From contig NZ_CP035103.1 in NCBI RefSeq assembly GCF_006094695.1, forward strand, positions 3,348,001-3,412,000: a stretch of DNA of 64,000 bases. The letters run 5' to 3'. Origin of the DNA: Kocuria rosea (lineage in GTDB: Bacteria; Actinomycetota; Actinomycetes; Actinomycetales; Micrococcaceae). The position numbers and the translations under genes were made by a program. Shown piece after piece: positions 8,969-16,931 of the stretch. Under the pieces are notes generated by a model, which had not been told where the DNA came from, ran no database searches, and saw nothing but the letters and a program-made list of their open reading frames with translations. Each line of letters begins with the position of its first letter. The stretch's first letter is position 1.

Positions 8969-9140
8969 GGCGCTGCTCCTGTGCCTTGCTCTTACCCGCA
9001 CCGGTCATCCGCGCGGGCCCGGTGGGCACGCCGCGGAAGATGCAGGCCGCTTCCTCATCCGAACCACCCAATGAGCATGGGGTTGGTGCGTGACCAAGTC
9101 GGAGCTTGGCGGTCACGTCTCGTGAAGCTGGAACAACACT
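8969..9140 (-). promoter_or_regulatory. structured untranslated leader of metY-metB
   Basis: The 272 bases between metY and the next gene hold no plausible gene. Reading on the metY strand, a hairpin GTGACC..CAAG/CTTGGTCAC (9088-9116) is followed by an imperfect CACCAACCC/GGGTGGT hairpin (about 9060-9090) and a GGAAG/CTTCC hairpin (about 9035-9055). Serial hairpins before a methionine-pathway operon suggest leader control, such as a riboswitch. I could not match the conserved cores of SAM-I, SAM-IV or T-box RNAs, so the class is left open. Confidence 0.35.
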
Positions 9141-9240
9141 ATGCGCAGAGGTAGTGGGTGTCCCTCCGCGTCGGAAGATGACGACCGTGACGGTTCGTGA
9201 CGCCGGCCGTGCGCGCCGGGCCCGGCGCGGGGCCGGCGCG

Positions 9241-9693
9241 TCAGGCCCGGGTGTCGATGTCCTCGAAGATCAGGAACGTCTGGGTGTCCACCACGCCGGG
9301 CAGCTGCTGGACGTGCTCGAAGATCACCTGCCGCAGGTGCACGGTGTCCACGGCCCGCACGAGGAGCATGACGTCGAAGTTCCCGCCCACCAGGGCGATG
9401 TGGTGCACGGCGGGGATCGCCTGGAGCTGGGCGCACAGCTCCCGCCAGGTGTTCTGCTGGAGCTTGAGCGTCACGTACGCGGAGGCCTGCAGGCCCGCCC
9501 GGACCGGGTCGATCACGGTGCTGAAGCGCAGGATCACCCCCTCGTCCCGGAGCCGGTTGATCCGGGCGTAGGCGTGGGCGCGGGAGACGTGCACGGCCGC
9601 GGCGATCGCCGTCACGGACTGCCTCGCGTCCCGGGACAGCTCCGCGAGGATCTTCCGGTCGGTCTCGTCCAGCGGCACGGGGGTCGAGGGCAC
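9241..9693 (-). CDS. Lrp/AsnC-family transcriptional regulator
   Basis: 150 residues from GTG 9693, which has a GAAGGAG ribosome site 6 bases upstream. The N-terminal HTH (LDETDRKILAELSRDARQ...HVSRAHAYARINRL) and the C-terminal RAM/ligand domain (residues about 70-145) give the complete Lrp layout. It is divergent from the 2-oxoacid dehydrogenase operon, as in other bacteria where an Lrp-type BkdR controls branched-chain keto-acid degradation, so branched-chain amino acids are likely effectors. Confidence 0.88.
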   Translation of the reverse strand: MPSTPVPLDETDRKILAELSRDARQSVTAIAAAVHVSRAHAYARINRLRDEGVILRFSTVIDPVRAGLQASAYVTLKLQQNTWRELCAQLQAIPAVHHIALVGGNFDVMLLVRAVDTVHLRQVIFEHVQQLPGVVDTQTFLIFEDIDTRA

Positions 9694-9739
9694 GGCGGGC
9701 TCCTTCGGGGCGGGTCGGGCGCGGGGCCCGGAACGTGTC

Positions 9740-9782
9740 GGACGAATGCGTGTGCTCCACGCCACACTAGAACATTTCGTCC
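9740..9782. promoter_or_regulatory. nested inverted repeats between lrp-like gene and oxoacid dehydrogenase operon
   Basis: GGACGAA (9740-9746) and TTCGTCC (9776-9782) form an outer dyad; GTGTG (9750-9754) and CACAC (9763-9767) an inner one. They lie in the AT-richer divergent region, where an Lrp-type protein would be expected to bind. Candidate only. Confidence 0.35.
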
Positions 9783-9934
9783 ACGCGCGGTGCACTGTCC
9801 GTCTCAGACTTCTGCATTTTCCCCACTCTGTGGATACGAACCATGCCCGGTTCCCATACTGGGGAGACAGAGCCGCACCACCTTCCTGCCCTCCCCGGAC
9901 CGCGGCCGCACCGGGGACCGACCGAGGGGACACC

Positions 9935-11110
9935 ATGAGCCAGACCGTCGAGACCCCCGAGGACCCGATCCTCCGGGCCTCCCAGAGCTTCGGCATCACA
10001 CCGGAGCAGTACATGCTCCCGGCCCGCGGTGAGATCCGCATGGTCGACCCGAGCGGGCGGCTGCTCGCCCCCGAGGAGCAGGGCACCGGCCCCGGCCACG
10101 AGTACCCGCTGCCGGCCCCGGACGTCCTGCTGGGCGCCTACGAGAAGCTGGTGGTCGGGCGGCGGGTCAACGACCAGAACTCCGCGCTGGTCCGCCAGGG
10201 CAGGATGGCCGTCTACCCGTCCAGCCACGGCCAGGAGGCCTGCCAGGTGGCGGCCGCCCTGTGCCTCGAGGAGGGCGACTGGCTGTTCCCCACCTACCGG
10301 GACACCGTGGCGGTCATGACCAAGGGCGTGGACCCGATGCAGGTCATGGCGATCTTCCGCGGTGAGTGGCACAGCGGCTACGACCCGCACGAGCACCACG
10401 TGGGCATCCAGTCGACCCCGCTCACCACCCAGCTGCTGCACGCGGTGGGCGTGGCCCACGCCGCCAAGCTGCGCGGCGAGGACACCGTGGTCCTGGCGAT
10501 GTGCGGGGACGGCGCCACCAGCGAGGGCGACTTCCACGAGGCCCTGAACTTCGCGGCCGTGTTCAAGCTGCCGGTCGTGTTCTTCGTGCAGAACAACGGC
10601 TACGCGATCTCCGTGCCCCTGTCCCAGCAGTCCGCGGCCCCGAGCCTCGCCCACAAGGCGGTCGGCTACGGCATGGCCGGCGAGCGCGTGGACGGCAACG
10701 ACCTCGTGGCGCTGCTCGCCACCCTGCGGCGCGCCGTGGACCTGGCCCGCTCCGAGTCCGAGCCCCTCCTCGTGGAGGCGCACACCTACCGCATGCAGGC
10801 GCACACCAACGCCGACGACGCCACCCGCTACCGGGACGACGCCGAGGTGCAGGAGTGGATCGCCAAGGACCCGGTGACCCGGATGCGCGCCTACCTCGGC
10901 GCCGAGGGCGTGCTCGACGACGCGGCGGAGCAGCGCATCGCCGCCGCCGCCGAGGACGTCGCCACGGCCCTGCGCGACGGCATGAACGCCGACGTGGAGA
11001 TCGACCCGCTCGAGCTGTTCCGCCACGTCTACACCGAGCAGACCCCGCAGCTCGCCGAGCAGGAGCAGTTCCTGGCCGCCGAGCTCGCCCGAGAGGAGAC
11101 CGGACAGTGA
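9935..11110 (+). CDS. 2-oxoacid dehydrogenase E1 alpha subunit (branched-chain type likely)
   Basis: 391 residues; ATG with GAGGGG upstream. The ThDP-binding motif starts at GDG 191-193 and ends at the Asn pair 220-221 (FFVQNN), as in E1 alpha. SSHGQEACQVA and the HTNADDATRYR segment typify branched-chain or pyruvate E1 alpha of Gram-positives. With E1 beta it decarboxylates 2-oxo acids and transfers the acyl group to the lipoyl E2. The divergent Lrp regulator favours branched-chain 2-oxoacids from valine, leucine and isoleucine; pyruvate cannot be excluded. Confidence 0.85.
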   Translation: MSQTVETPEDPILRASQSFGITPEQYMLPARGEIRMVDPSGRLLAPEEQGTGPGHEYPLPAPDVLLGAYEKLVVGRRVNDQNSALVRQGRMAVYPSSHGQEACQVAAALCLEEGDWLFPTYRDTVAVMTKGVDPMQVMAIFRGEWHSGYDPHEHHVGIQSTPLTTQLLHAVGVAHAAKLRGEDTVVLAMCGDGATSEGDFHEALNFAAVFKLPVVFFVQNNGYAISVPLSQQSAAPSLAHKAVGYGMAGERVDGNDLVALLATLRRAVDLARSESEPLLVEAHTYRMQAHTNADDATRYRDDAEVQEWIAKDPVTRMRAYLGAEGVLDDAAEQRIAAAAEDVATALRDGMNADVEIDPLELFRHVYTEQTPQLAEQEQFLAAELAREETGQ

Positions 11111-12156
11111 GCACCCTGCACGCCCCCGCCCCGGCCGGCGAGGCCCCGGCGGTCAAGCCCGCCACCTTCGCCCAGGCGCTCAACACCGCCCTGGCCGACG
11201 CGCTGGCCGCCGACCCCGCCGTCGTCGTCTTCGGCGAGGACGTCGGCACCCTCGGCGGCGTCTTCCGCATCACCGACGGGCTGACGAAGCGCTTCGGCCG
11301 CACCCGGTGCTTCGACACCCCGCTGGCCGAGTCCGGGATCGCCGGCATGGCCGTGGGCATGGCGATGAACCGGATGCGCCCCGTCATCGAGATGCAGTTC
11401 GACGCCTTCGCCTACCCGGCCTTCGAGCAGGTCGCCTCGCACATCGCGAAGATGCACAACCGCACCCGCGGCGCCGTGCGCCTGCCGATCGTCATCCGCA
11501 TCCCCTACGCCGGCGGCATCGGCGGCGTGGAGCACCACTGCGACTCCTCCGAGGCCTACTACGCCCACACCCCGGGCCTGAAGGTGTTCACCCCCGCCAC
11601 GGTCGAGGACGCCTACCTCATGCTGCGCGAGGCGATCGACTCGGACGACCCCGTCGTGTTCTTCGAGCCCAAGAAGCTCTACTGGTCCAAGGCCCCCGTG
11701 GACCTGGCCGAACTGAGGGACCGCTACGAGAACGGGGCGCCCGAGCGCCGGGAGGGCCGCGCCGTCGTCGCCCGCGCCGGCGAGGACGCCACGCTGCTGG
11801 CCTACGGGCCGTCCGTGCCGACCGCCGTGGCGGCCGCCGCGGCCGCCGGCGCCGAGGGTCGCTCGCTCGAGGTCGTGGACCTGCGCAGCATCGTCCCGTT
11901 CGACGACGAGACGGTCGCCGCGTCGGTGCGGAAGACCGGGCGCGTGGTGGTCGTGGCCGAGGCGCCGGGCTTCGCGTCCGTGGCCGCCGAGATCGTGGCC
12001 CGCGTCCAGGAGCGCTGCTTCCACTCCCTGGCCGCGCCCGTGCGCCGCGTGACCGGGTTCGACATCCCGTACCCGGCGCCCAAGCTCGAGGAGCACTACC
12101 TGCCGAGCGTCGACCGCATCCTCGACGCCGTGGACGACCTGCAGTGGGAGGACTGA
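11107..12156 (+). CDS. 2-oxoacid dehydrogenase E1 beta subunit
   Basis: 349 residues; the GTG start overlaps the E1 alpha stop by 4 bases, indicating translational coupling. The transketolase pyrimidine domain (FGEDVGTLGGVFRITDGL, residues about 30-50) and the C-terminal transketolase domain (EVVDLRSIVPFD) are complete. It forms the alpha2-beta2 E1 heterotetramer with the preceding product. Confidence 0.9.
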   Translation: MSTLHAPAPAGEAPAVKPATFAQALNTALADALAADPAVVVFGEDVGTLGGVFRITDGLTKRFGRTRCFDTPLAESGIAGMAVGMAMNRMRPVIEMQFDAFAYPAFEQVASHIAKMHNRTRGAVRLPIVIRIPYAGGIGGVEHHCDSSEAYYAHTPGLKVFTPATVEDAYLMLREAIDSDDPVVFFEPKKLYWSKAPVDLAELRDRYENGAPERREGRAVVARAGEDATLLAYGPSVPTAVAAAAAAGAEGRSLEVVDLRSIVPFDDETVAASVRKTGRVVVVAEAPGFASVAAEIVARVQERCFHSLAAPVRRVTGFDIPYPAPKLEEHYLPSVDRILDAVDDLQWED

Positions 12157-12158
12157 CC

Positions 12159-13676
12159 ATGACCGTGAAGACGTTCACCCTGCCGGATCTCGGCGAGGGA
12201 CTGACCGAGGCCGAGCTCGTGAGCTGGCTCGTCCAGGTGGGCGACACCGTCGCCGTGGACCAGCCGATCGCCGAGGTGGAGACCGCCAAGTCCGCCGTGG
12301 AGGTGCCCTGCCCCTTCGCCGGGACCGTGCACCAGCTGCACGGCGCCTCGGGGCAGACCCTCGACGTCGGCGCGCCGCTGATCTCCGTCGACACCGCGGA
12401 CCGGGCCGGGACGCCCGCCCCGCAGGGCGGCGGCCCGAAGGGCGGGCAGTCCTACCGGGAGGAGGAGCGCGCCGGGGCGGACCCCGCGGCGGCCGCCGAG
12501 GCCTCCGACGACGACGCAGGATCGGGCAGCGTGCTCATCGGCTACGGCACGCCCGCCGGCGGCACGGCCGGACGCCGGCGCCGGCCGAAGCGGGCCGGTG
12601 CCACCGGCCCGGCCGCCTCCGCCGCCCGGCCGGTCCCCGAGCCTGCCCCCGCGCGGGCCGCGGAGCAGGCCGCGGCCCAGGCGGCGCAGGCCGCGGGCGC
12701 CGCCCACGACGCGATGGCCTCGGCCCCGCGCCTGGCGCCCACGGTCGTCTCGCCGATCGTGCGCAAGCTCGCCAAGGACCGCGGGGTCGACATCTCCACC
12801 GTGCGCGGCTCGGGCCCCGGCGGGCTCATCCTGCGCCGGGACGTGGTGACCGCGGCGGCCGCCCCCGCCGCACCGGCCGCGCGGGAGAGCACGGCCCCGA
12901 CGTCGTCGGCCCCCGCCCCGGTGCCGTCCACCACCGCGGCGCCGTCCGCCGTGGACGCCCGCACGGGGCTCGGGGTCGCGGAGCGGGTCCCGGTCTCCGG
13001 GATCCGCAAGGTCATCGGGCAGGCCATGACCCGTTCCCGCGCCGAGATCCCCGAGGCCACCGTCTGGGTGGACGTGGACGCCACGAGGCTGGTGGAGCTG
13101 CGCGCCGAGCTCAAAGCCCAGGACCCCGCGACCGCCCCGGGGCTCATGGCGCTGATCGCGCGGTTCGTGCTCGCCGGCCTGGCCCGCCACCCCGAGCTCG
13201 CCACGCGGATCGAGACCCTCGAGGACGGCAGCCAGGAGATCGTGCGCTTCGACGGCGTGAACCTCGGCTTCGCGGCGCAGACCGACCGCGGGCTCGTGGT
13301 GCCGAACATCCGCGGCGCGCACACCCTGAGCGCCCGCGGGCTCGACGCCGAGCTCCGGCGGCTCACCGAGCTCGCCCGCTCCGGGAAGGCCGGGCCCGCC
13401 GAGCTGTCCGGCTCCACGTTCACCCTCAACAACTACGGGGTGTTCGGCACGGACGGGGCCGCGGCGATCATCAACCACCCGGAGGTCGCGATCCTCGGGA
13501 TCGGCCGGATCATCGACCGCCCGTGGGTGGTCGACGGGCAGCTGGCCGTCCGCAAGGTCACCCAGCTCTCCCTCGCGTTCGACCACCGGGTGTGCGACGG
13601 CGGGGCCGCCGGCGGCTTCCTGCGCATGGTGGCCGACGCGGTGGAGAACCCGGTGTCGGTGCTCGCGGACCTCTAG
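12159..13676 (+). CDS. dihydrolipoamide acyltransferase (E2)
   Basis: 505 residues; starts 2 bases after E1 beta. One lipoyl domain with the lipoylated Lys44 in ETAKSA; a long Ala/Pro-rich linker; a peripheral subunit-binding domain (VSPIVRKLAKDRGVDISTVR, about 200-235); and a catalytic acyltransferase domain with His476 and Asp480 in DHRVCDG. It transfers the acyl group to CoA. No E3 (dihydrolipoamide dehydrogenase) gene follows, so the complex must borrow E3 from elsewhere. A repeat-rich hairpin region follows the stop. Confidence 0.92.
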   Translation: MTVKTFTLPDLGEGLTEAELVSWLVQVGDTVAVDQPIAEVETAKSAVEVPCPFAGTVHQLHGASGQTLDVGAPLISVDTADRAGTPAPQGGGPKGGQSYREEERAGADPAAAAEASDDDAGSGSVLIGYGTPAGGTAGRRRRPKRAGATGPAASAARPVPEPAPARAAEQAAAQAAQAAGAAHDAMASAPRLAPTVVSPIVRKLAKDRGVDISTVRGSGPGGLILRRDVVTAAAAPAAPAARESTAPTSSAPAPVPSTTAAPSAVDARTGLGVAERVPVSGIRKVIGQAMTRSRAEIPEATVWVDVDATRLVELRAELKAQDPATAPGLMALIARFVLAGLARHPELATRIETLEDGSQEIVRFDGVNLGFAAQTDRGLVVPNIRGAHTLSARGLDAELRRLTELARSGKAGPAELSGSTFTLNNYGVFGTDGAAAIINHPEVAILGIGRIIDRPWVVDGQLAVRKVTQLSLAFDHRVCDGGAAGGFLRMVADAVENPVSVLADL

Positions 13677-13701
13677 CGGCCCGCCGGCCCGCCGCCGCCC
13701 G

Positions 13702-13880
13702 CGAGAGGTCGCGTCCGGCGCACCCCCATCGCGACGGGTCGCGTTCGGCCGGTATCGCGGTCACTTGTCGACAGAACGCGACCCCTCGGCAGCGGCGGAG
13801 GCGGAACGCGACCCCTCGGCAGCGGCGGAGGCGGAACGCGACCCCTCGGCCGGTGGCGGAGGCGGAACGCGACTCCTCGG
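13702..13880. repeat. cluster of six copies of a 15-base motif with hairpin potential
   Basis: Four direct copies of GAACGCGACCCCTCG or close variants begin at 13774, 13804, 13834 and 13865 (a 30-31 base tandem period), and two inverted copies lie at 13702-13717 and 13732-13746. The inverted copy at 13732 pairs 14 of 15 bases with the first direct copy. The region sits between the convergent E2 and FMN-enzyme genes and probably ends both transcripts. The same motif recurs near 48.0 kb. Confidence 0.8.
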
Positions 13881-13896
13881 TGCGGGGGCCGGTGGC

Positions 13897-15150
13897 TCAG
13901 CGCCGGTCGGCCGGGGTGTCCCGGCGGGAGGGGGCGGGGTGGTGGCGGGCGCCGAGCAGGTGCGGGCCCAGGTCGGCGACCGTCTCGGCGCCCATCAGCT
14001 GCATGCTGATCCGCACCTCCTCGGCCAGCAGCCCGATCGCCCGCTCCACGCCCTGCTGCCCGCCGGCCATCAGCCCGTAGAGGTAGGCCCGGCCGATGAG
14101 CACGAAGTCCGCTCCGGCGCACAGGGCGGTGATCACGTCGGCGCCGCTCATCACCCCGGAGTCGAGGATCAGCTCGACGCCCTCCCCCACCTCGTCCCGC
14201 ACCTCGGGCAGCGCGTGCAGCGAGGCGGGGGCGCGGTCCAGCTGGCGGCCGCCGTGGTTGGAGACCACCAGCCCGTCGGCCCCCGCGGCCAGGGACTGCC
14301 GGGCGTCGTCCCGGGTCAGCACCCCCTTCACGAAGAGCTTCCCCGGCCACACGGAGCGGATCCACTCGAGGTCCGCGTAGGACAGGGTCGGGTCGAACAT
14401 CGAGTTCGTGATGGTGGGCAGGTCGGCGCTCGTGCTGGAGAGGGACGCGAACTTCAGGGAGTCCGTGGTGAGGAAGTTGAACCACCACTCGGGCCGGTAG
14501 GAGGCGTCGGCCACCGTCCGCAGCGTCAGCCTCGGCGGGATGACCATGCCGTTGCGCACGTCCCGCAGCCGCTGGCCCGCCACCGGGGTGTCCACGGTGA
14601 CGAGCAGGGTGCCGTAGCCGTGGGCCGCGGCGCGCTCCAGCAGGTCCCGGGACCGGGCCCGGTCCTTCCACAGGTACAGCTGGAACCAGCGGGTGGCGTC
14701 CGGTCCGGCCGCGGCGACCTCCTCCAGCGAGCGGGTCCCCATGGTGGACAGCGTGAAGGGGATCCCGGCCCGCTCCGCCGCGCGGACTCCCCCGATCTCG
14801 CCCTCGGCGTGCATGAAGCGGGTGAAGCCGGTCGGGGCGATCCCGAACGGCAGCGCGGACCGCGCCCCGGCGATCGGCGTGGACAGGTCGGGAGCGGCGA
14901 TGCCGTGCAGGATCCGGGGCAGCAGCTCGACCGCGTCGAACGCCTCCCGCGAGCGCCGGCGGGTCAGCTCGCGCTGGGCGGCGCCGTCCGCGTAGTCGAA
15001 GGCCGGGCGCGGGGTGCGGCGGCGGGCGATCCGGCGCAGGTCCCAGAGGTCCGCGGCCCGGGCCAGCCGGGCCGCGCGGCGGTCGAGGGCGGGGGGCTCG
15101 AACTGCAGGAGCGGGCGCAGCTCGGACCACTGGGGCAGACGCCGCTCCAC
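13897..15150 (-). CDS. FMN-dependent alpha-hydroxy-acid oxidase/dehydrogenase (L-lactate type)
   Basis: 417 residues from GTG 15150, which follows GAGGAGG. It carries the full TIM-barrel of the glycolate oxidase/lactate dehydrogenase family: ALPFGIAPTG, STMGTRS, FQLYLW and the catalytic histidine in SNHGGRQLD. It oxidises a 2-hydroxy acid, most likely L-lactate, passing electrons to the respiratory chain or O2. The length resembles LldD-like proteins of actinobacteria. It stands as a single gene facing the E2 gene. Confidence 0.85.
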   Translation of the reverse strand: MERRLPQWSELRPLLQFEPPALDRRAARLARAADLWDLRRIARRRTPRPAFDYADGAAQRELTRRRSREAFDAVELLPRILHGIAAPDLSTPIAGARSALPFGIAPTGFTRFMHAEGEIGGVRAAERAGIPFTLSTMGTRSLEEVAAAGPDATRWFQLYLWKDRARSRDLLERAAAHGYGTLLVTVDTPVAGQRLRDVRNGMVIPPRLTLRTVADASYRPEWWFNFLTTDSLKFASLSSTSADLPTITNSMFDPTLSYADLEWIRSVWPGKLFVKGVLTRDDARQSLAAGADGLVVSNHGGRQLDRAPASLHALPEVRDEVGEGVELILDSGVMSGADVITALCAGADFVLIGRAYLYGLMAGGQQGVERAIGLLAEEVRISMQLMGAETVADLGPHLLGARHHPAPSRRDTPADRR

Positions 15151-15228
15151 GGCGGACCTCCTCACGGTCGGGGTGTTCCCGACCACACTACGTCGGAGGC
15201 CCCGACGACGCCTTGGGCGGGGCGCCGT

Positions 15229-15390
15229 TCAGTCGGTCTCGGGACCCGCGCAGTACGGGCAGTCCTGCTCGACGTCGGCCCAGCTGTGCCGCCCGCCCCG
15301 GAGGAGCGGTGCCGCCGACCCGCGGCCGGCGGCGCCGTCCGGGCGCGAGGAGGTCCGGGGGGAACGGGGCGGGAGCAGGTCGACGGTCAT
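15229..15390 (-). CDS. small hypothetical protein ending in a CPYC motif
   Basis: 53 residues from ATG 15390, preceded by a strong GGAGGA site. Its Arg/Pro/Gly-rich middle is followed by HSWADVEQDCPYCAGPETD. The CPYC pair is the redox motif of glutaredoxins and NrdH, but no thioredoxin fold fits so short a chain; metal binding or a short peptide is possible. It lies between the FMN enzyme and the glycosyltransferase, on the same strand as both. A genuine gene seems likely from the ribosome site, but homology is unknown. Confidence 0.45.
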   Translation of the reverse strand: MTVDLLPPRSPRTSSRPDGAAGRGSAAPLLRGGRHSWADVEQDCPYCAGPETD

Positions 15391-15544
15391 GGTGCAGTCC
15401 TCCGGGAGGGTGGCGGCGGGCGGGGCGTCGCCCGGTCCCTCCAGTATCGGGGGCGTCATCCGTGCGGAACAGCGATGTTTTCCCATGCTGATCCGTCAGC
15501 CCCGCTGATGATTCGTCCCGGGGTCGCCGGCCCGGCCGCGAGAT

Positions 15545-15563
15545 CCCGGGGACGTGCCCCGGG
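15545..15563 (-). terminator. stem-loop after UGT gene
   Basis: CCCGGGG (15545-15551), a 5-base loop and CCCCGGG (15557-15563) form a perfect 7-bp hairpin, 13 bases beyond the stop of the UGT gene. No T-run. Confidence 0.45.
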
Positions 15564-15576
15564 AGGCGGCCCGCGC

Positions 15577-16770
15577 TCAGAGGCCGGTGAGGACGTCGAG
15601 GGCGGTGTCCAGGCCCTGCTCCGCCCGGACCGCGCGCCCCACGCGCTGCGCCCGCTCCCGGCGGGCGAGGGCGTCGCCCACGGCGGGGACCAGGGCCTCC
15701 GCCGTCAGCGACCGGCGCGGGATGGGGGCCGCGGCGATGCCGAGCCGGTGCAGCTGCCGGCCCCAGAAGGGCTGGTCGACGAGGAAGGGCACCACCACGG
15801 ACGGGACGCCCGCACGGGCCACCGCGTGCACGGTCCCGGCCCCGCCGTGGTGGACCGCCACCGCGGCGTCCGGGAGCAGGGTGCCCAGCGGGGCGGCCGG
15901 CACCACCAGCACGTCCTCGCCGCGGCGGTCCGGCGGCAGGGACAGACCGCCCCAGCCCGTGACCAGGAGGGTCCGCAGCCCGTGGGCGCGCGCGCTGTCC
16001 ACGACCGTCCTCCCCCGCGCGGACGGGTCCCCGGCCGCCATGGACCCGAAGGTCGCCACCAGGCACGGCCCGCCCCGGACGAACTCGGCCACCGCCGGGT
16101 CCGGGGCGGGGGCGGCCGCGCCGGGGTGCCAGGCACCGGTCAGGTGCACCCGGGCCGGCCAGTCGGCGGGCCGGGGCAGCAGCTGCGGGCTGATCCCCAT
16201 CAGCGTGGCGCGGGAGGGTGCGGGGTGCCGGGGCGCCCGGCCGCCGGGCAGCTGCCGGCACGCGTGCTCGACGTCCCGGCGGAACAGCCGGGCGCCGCCG
16301 CGGGGCACCGCGTAGGTCGCCCGGTTGAACCGCCCGAGGTCCTTCGAGACCGTGGGCCCGCCCGGTGCGGAGAACTCCCGGGTGGGCGTCGCCACGGGCA
16401 CGAACTCGGCGAGCGCGCGGGGGACGCCGAGGGCGTCGGCCACGGCCGGCGCGCTGAGGATCAGCGGGTGGTGCAGAACCAGGTCCGGGTCGAACGCCAG
16501 GGTCTCGCGCACCGCCGCGGAGAACATCCGCCGCATCCCGGGGCGGACCTCCGCGCGGACGTGGTGCACCGCCGCCCGCGGCGAGGCCCCGGGGGCGTCC
16601 ATCAGCCGGTGGAAGTCCACGTCCAGGCCGACGGTGTCGATCCCGGCCAGGTCCACCCCGGAGTTCTCCGGCACCCCCAGCCGGACCCGGTGGCCCTGTG
16701 CGGCGGCGTGCCGGGCCAGGGCCGCGAAGGGCTCCACGTCGCCGCGGGTTCCGGAGGTCAGCAGCATCAT
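15577..16770 (-). CDS. UGT-type glycosyltransferase, possible carotenoid glycosyltransferase
   Basis: 397 residues from ATG 16770 (GTG 16776 is an alternative). A GT-B fold of family GT1: N-terminal TSGTRGDVEPFAALA, typical of sterol/carotenoid UGTs, and C-terminal nucleotide-sugar motif HHGGAGTVHAVARAGVPSVV, followed by the DQPFWG loop. The acceptor is unknown. Its position, divergent by 161 bases from a lycopene-elongase-like gene, suggests a CrtX-like role adding sugar to a hydroxylated C50 carotenoid. That role is inferred from context only. Confidence 0.75.
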   Translation of the reverse strand: MMLLTSGTRGDVEPFAALARHAAAQGHRVRLGVPENSGVDLAGIDTVGLDVDFHRLMDAPGASPRAAVHHVRAEVRPGMRRMFSAAVRETLAFDPDLVLHHPLILSAPAVADALGVPRALAEFVPVATPTREFSAPGGPTVSKDLGRFNRATYAVPRGGARLFRRDVEHACRQLPGGRAPRHPAPSRATLMGISPQLLPRPADWPARVHLTGAWHPGAAAPAPDPAVAEFVRGGPCLVATFGSMAAGDPSARGRTVVDSARAHGLRTLLVTGWGGLSLPPDRRGEDVLVVPAAPLGTLLPDAAVAVHHGGAGTVHAVARAGVPSVVVPFLVDQPFWGRQLHRLGIAAAPIPRRSLTAEALVPAVGDALARRERAQRVGRAVRAEQGLDTALDVLTGL

Positions 16771-16931
16771 GCGCACCCCCACAGTCTGCCCCGCGGCGGG
16801 ACGGCGCACGAACGGACCGGCGGAGCACCCCGGGACCGCCGGGGCCCGCCGCCGCACCGGCCCCGGAACCGACGTAGTGTGGGGTGCACCCGGACCCCCG
16901 GGTCACCTGACGTCCGAGGAGGTCCGCCGCC

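Noticed and set aside
7632..9116. Fusion of the MetB-like gene with an 890-codon frame
   Set aside because: The upstream part is antisense-like shadow of metY; homology begins at ATG 7631.
8969..9140. SAM-I, SAM-IV or T-box riboswitch call
   Set aside because: Hairpins are present, but the conserved cores of these classes could not be found by eye; left as an unclassified leader.
10563..11387. Minus-strand frames inside the oxoacid dehydrogenase operon
   Set aside because: Low-complexity Arg/Pro/Ser products opposite strongly conserved E1 genes.
13765..14400. Open frame with ERDPSAAAEA tandem repeats
   Set aside because: It comes from the 30-base DNA repeat and then runs antisense through the FMN-enzyme gene; no ribosome site or recognisable protein.
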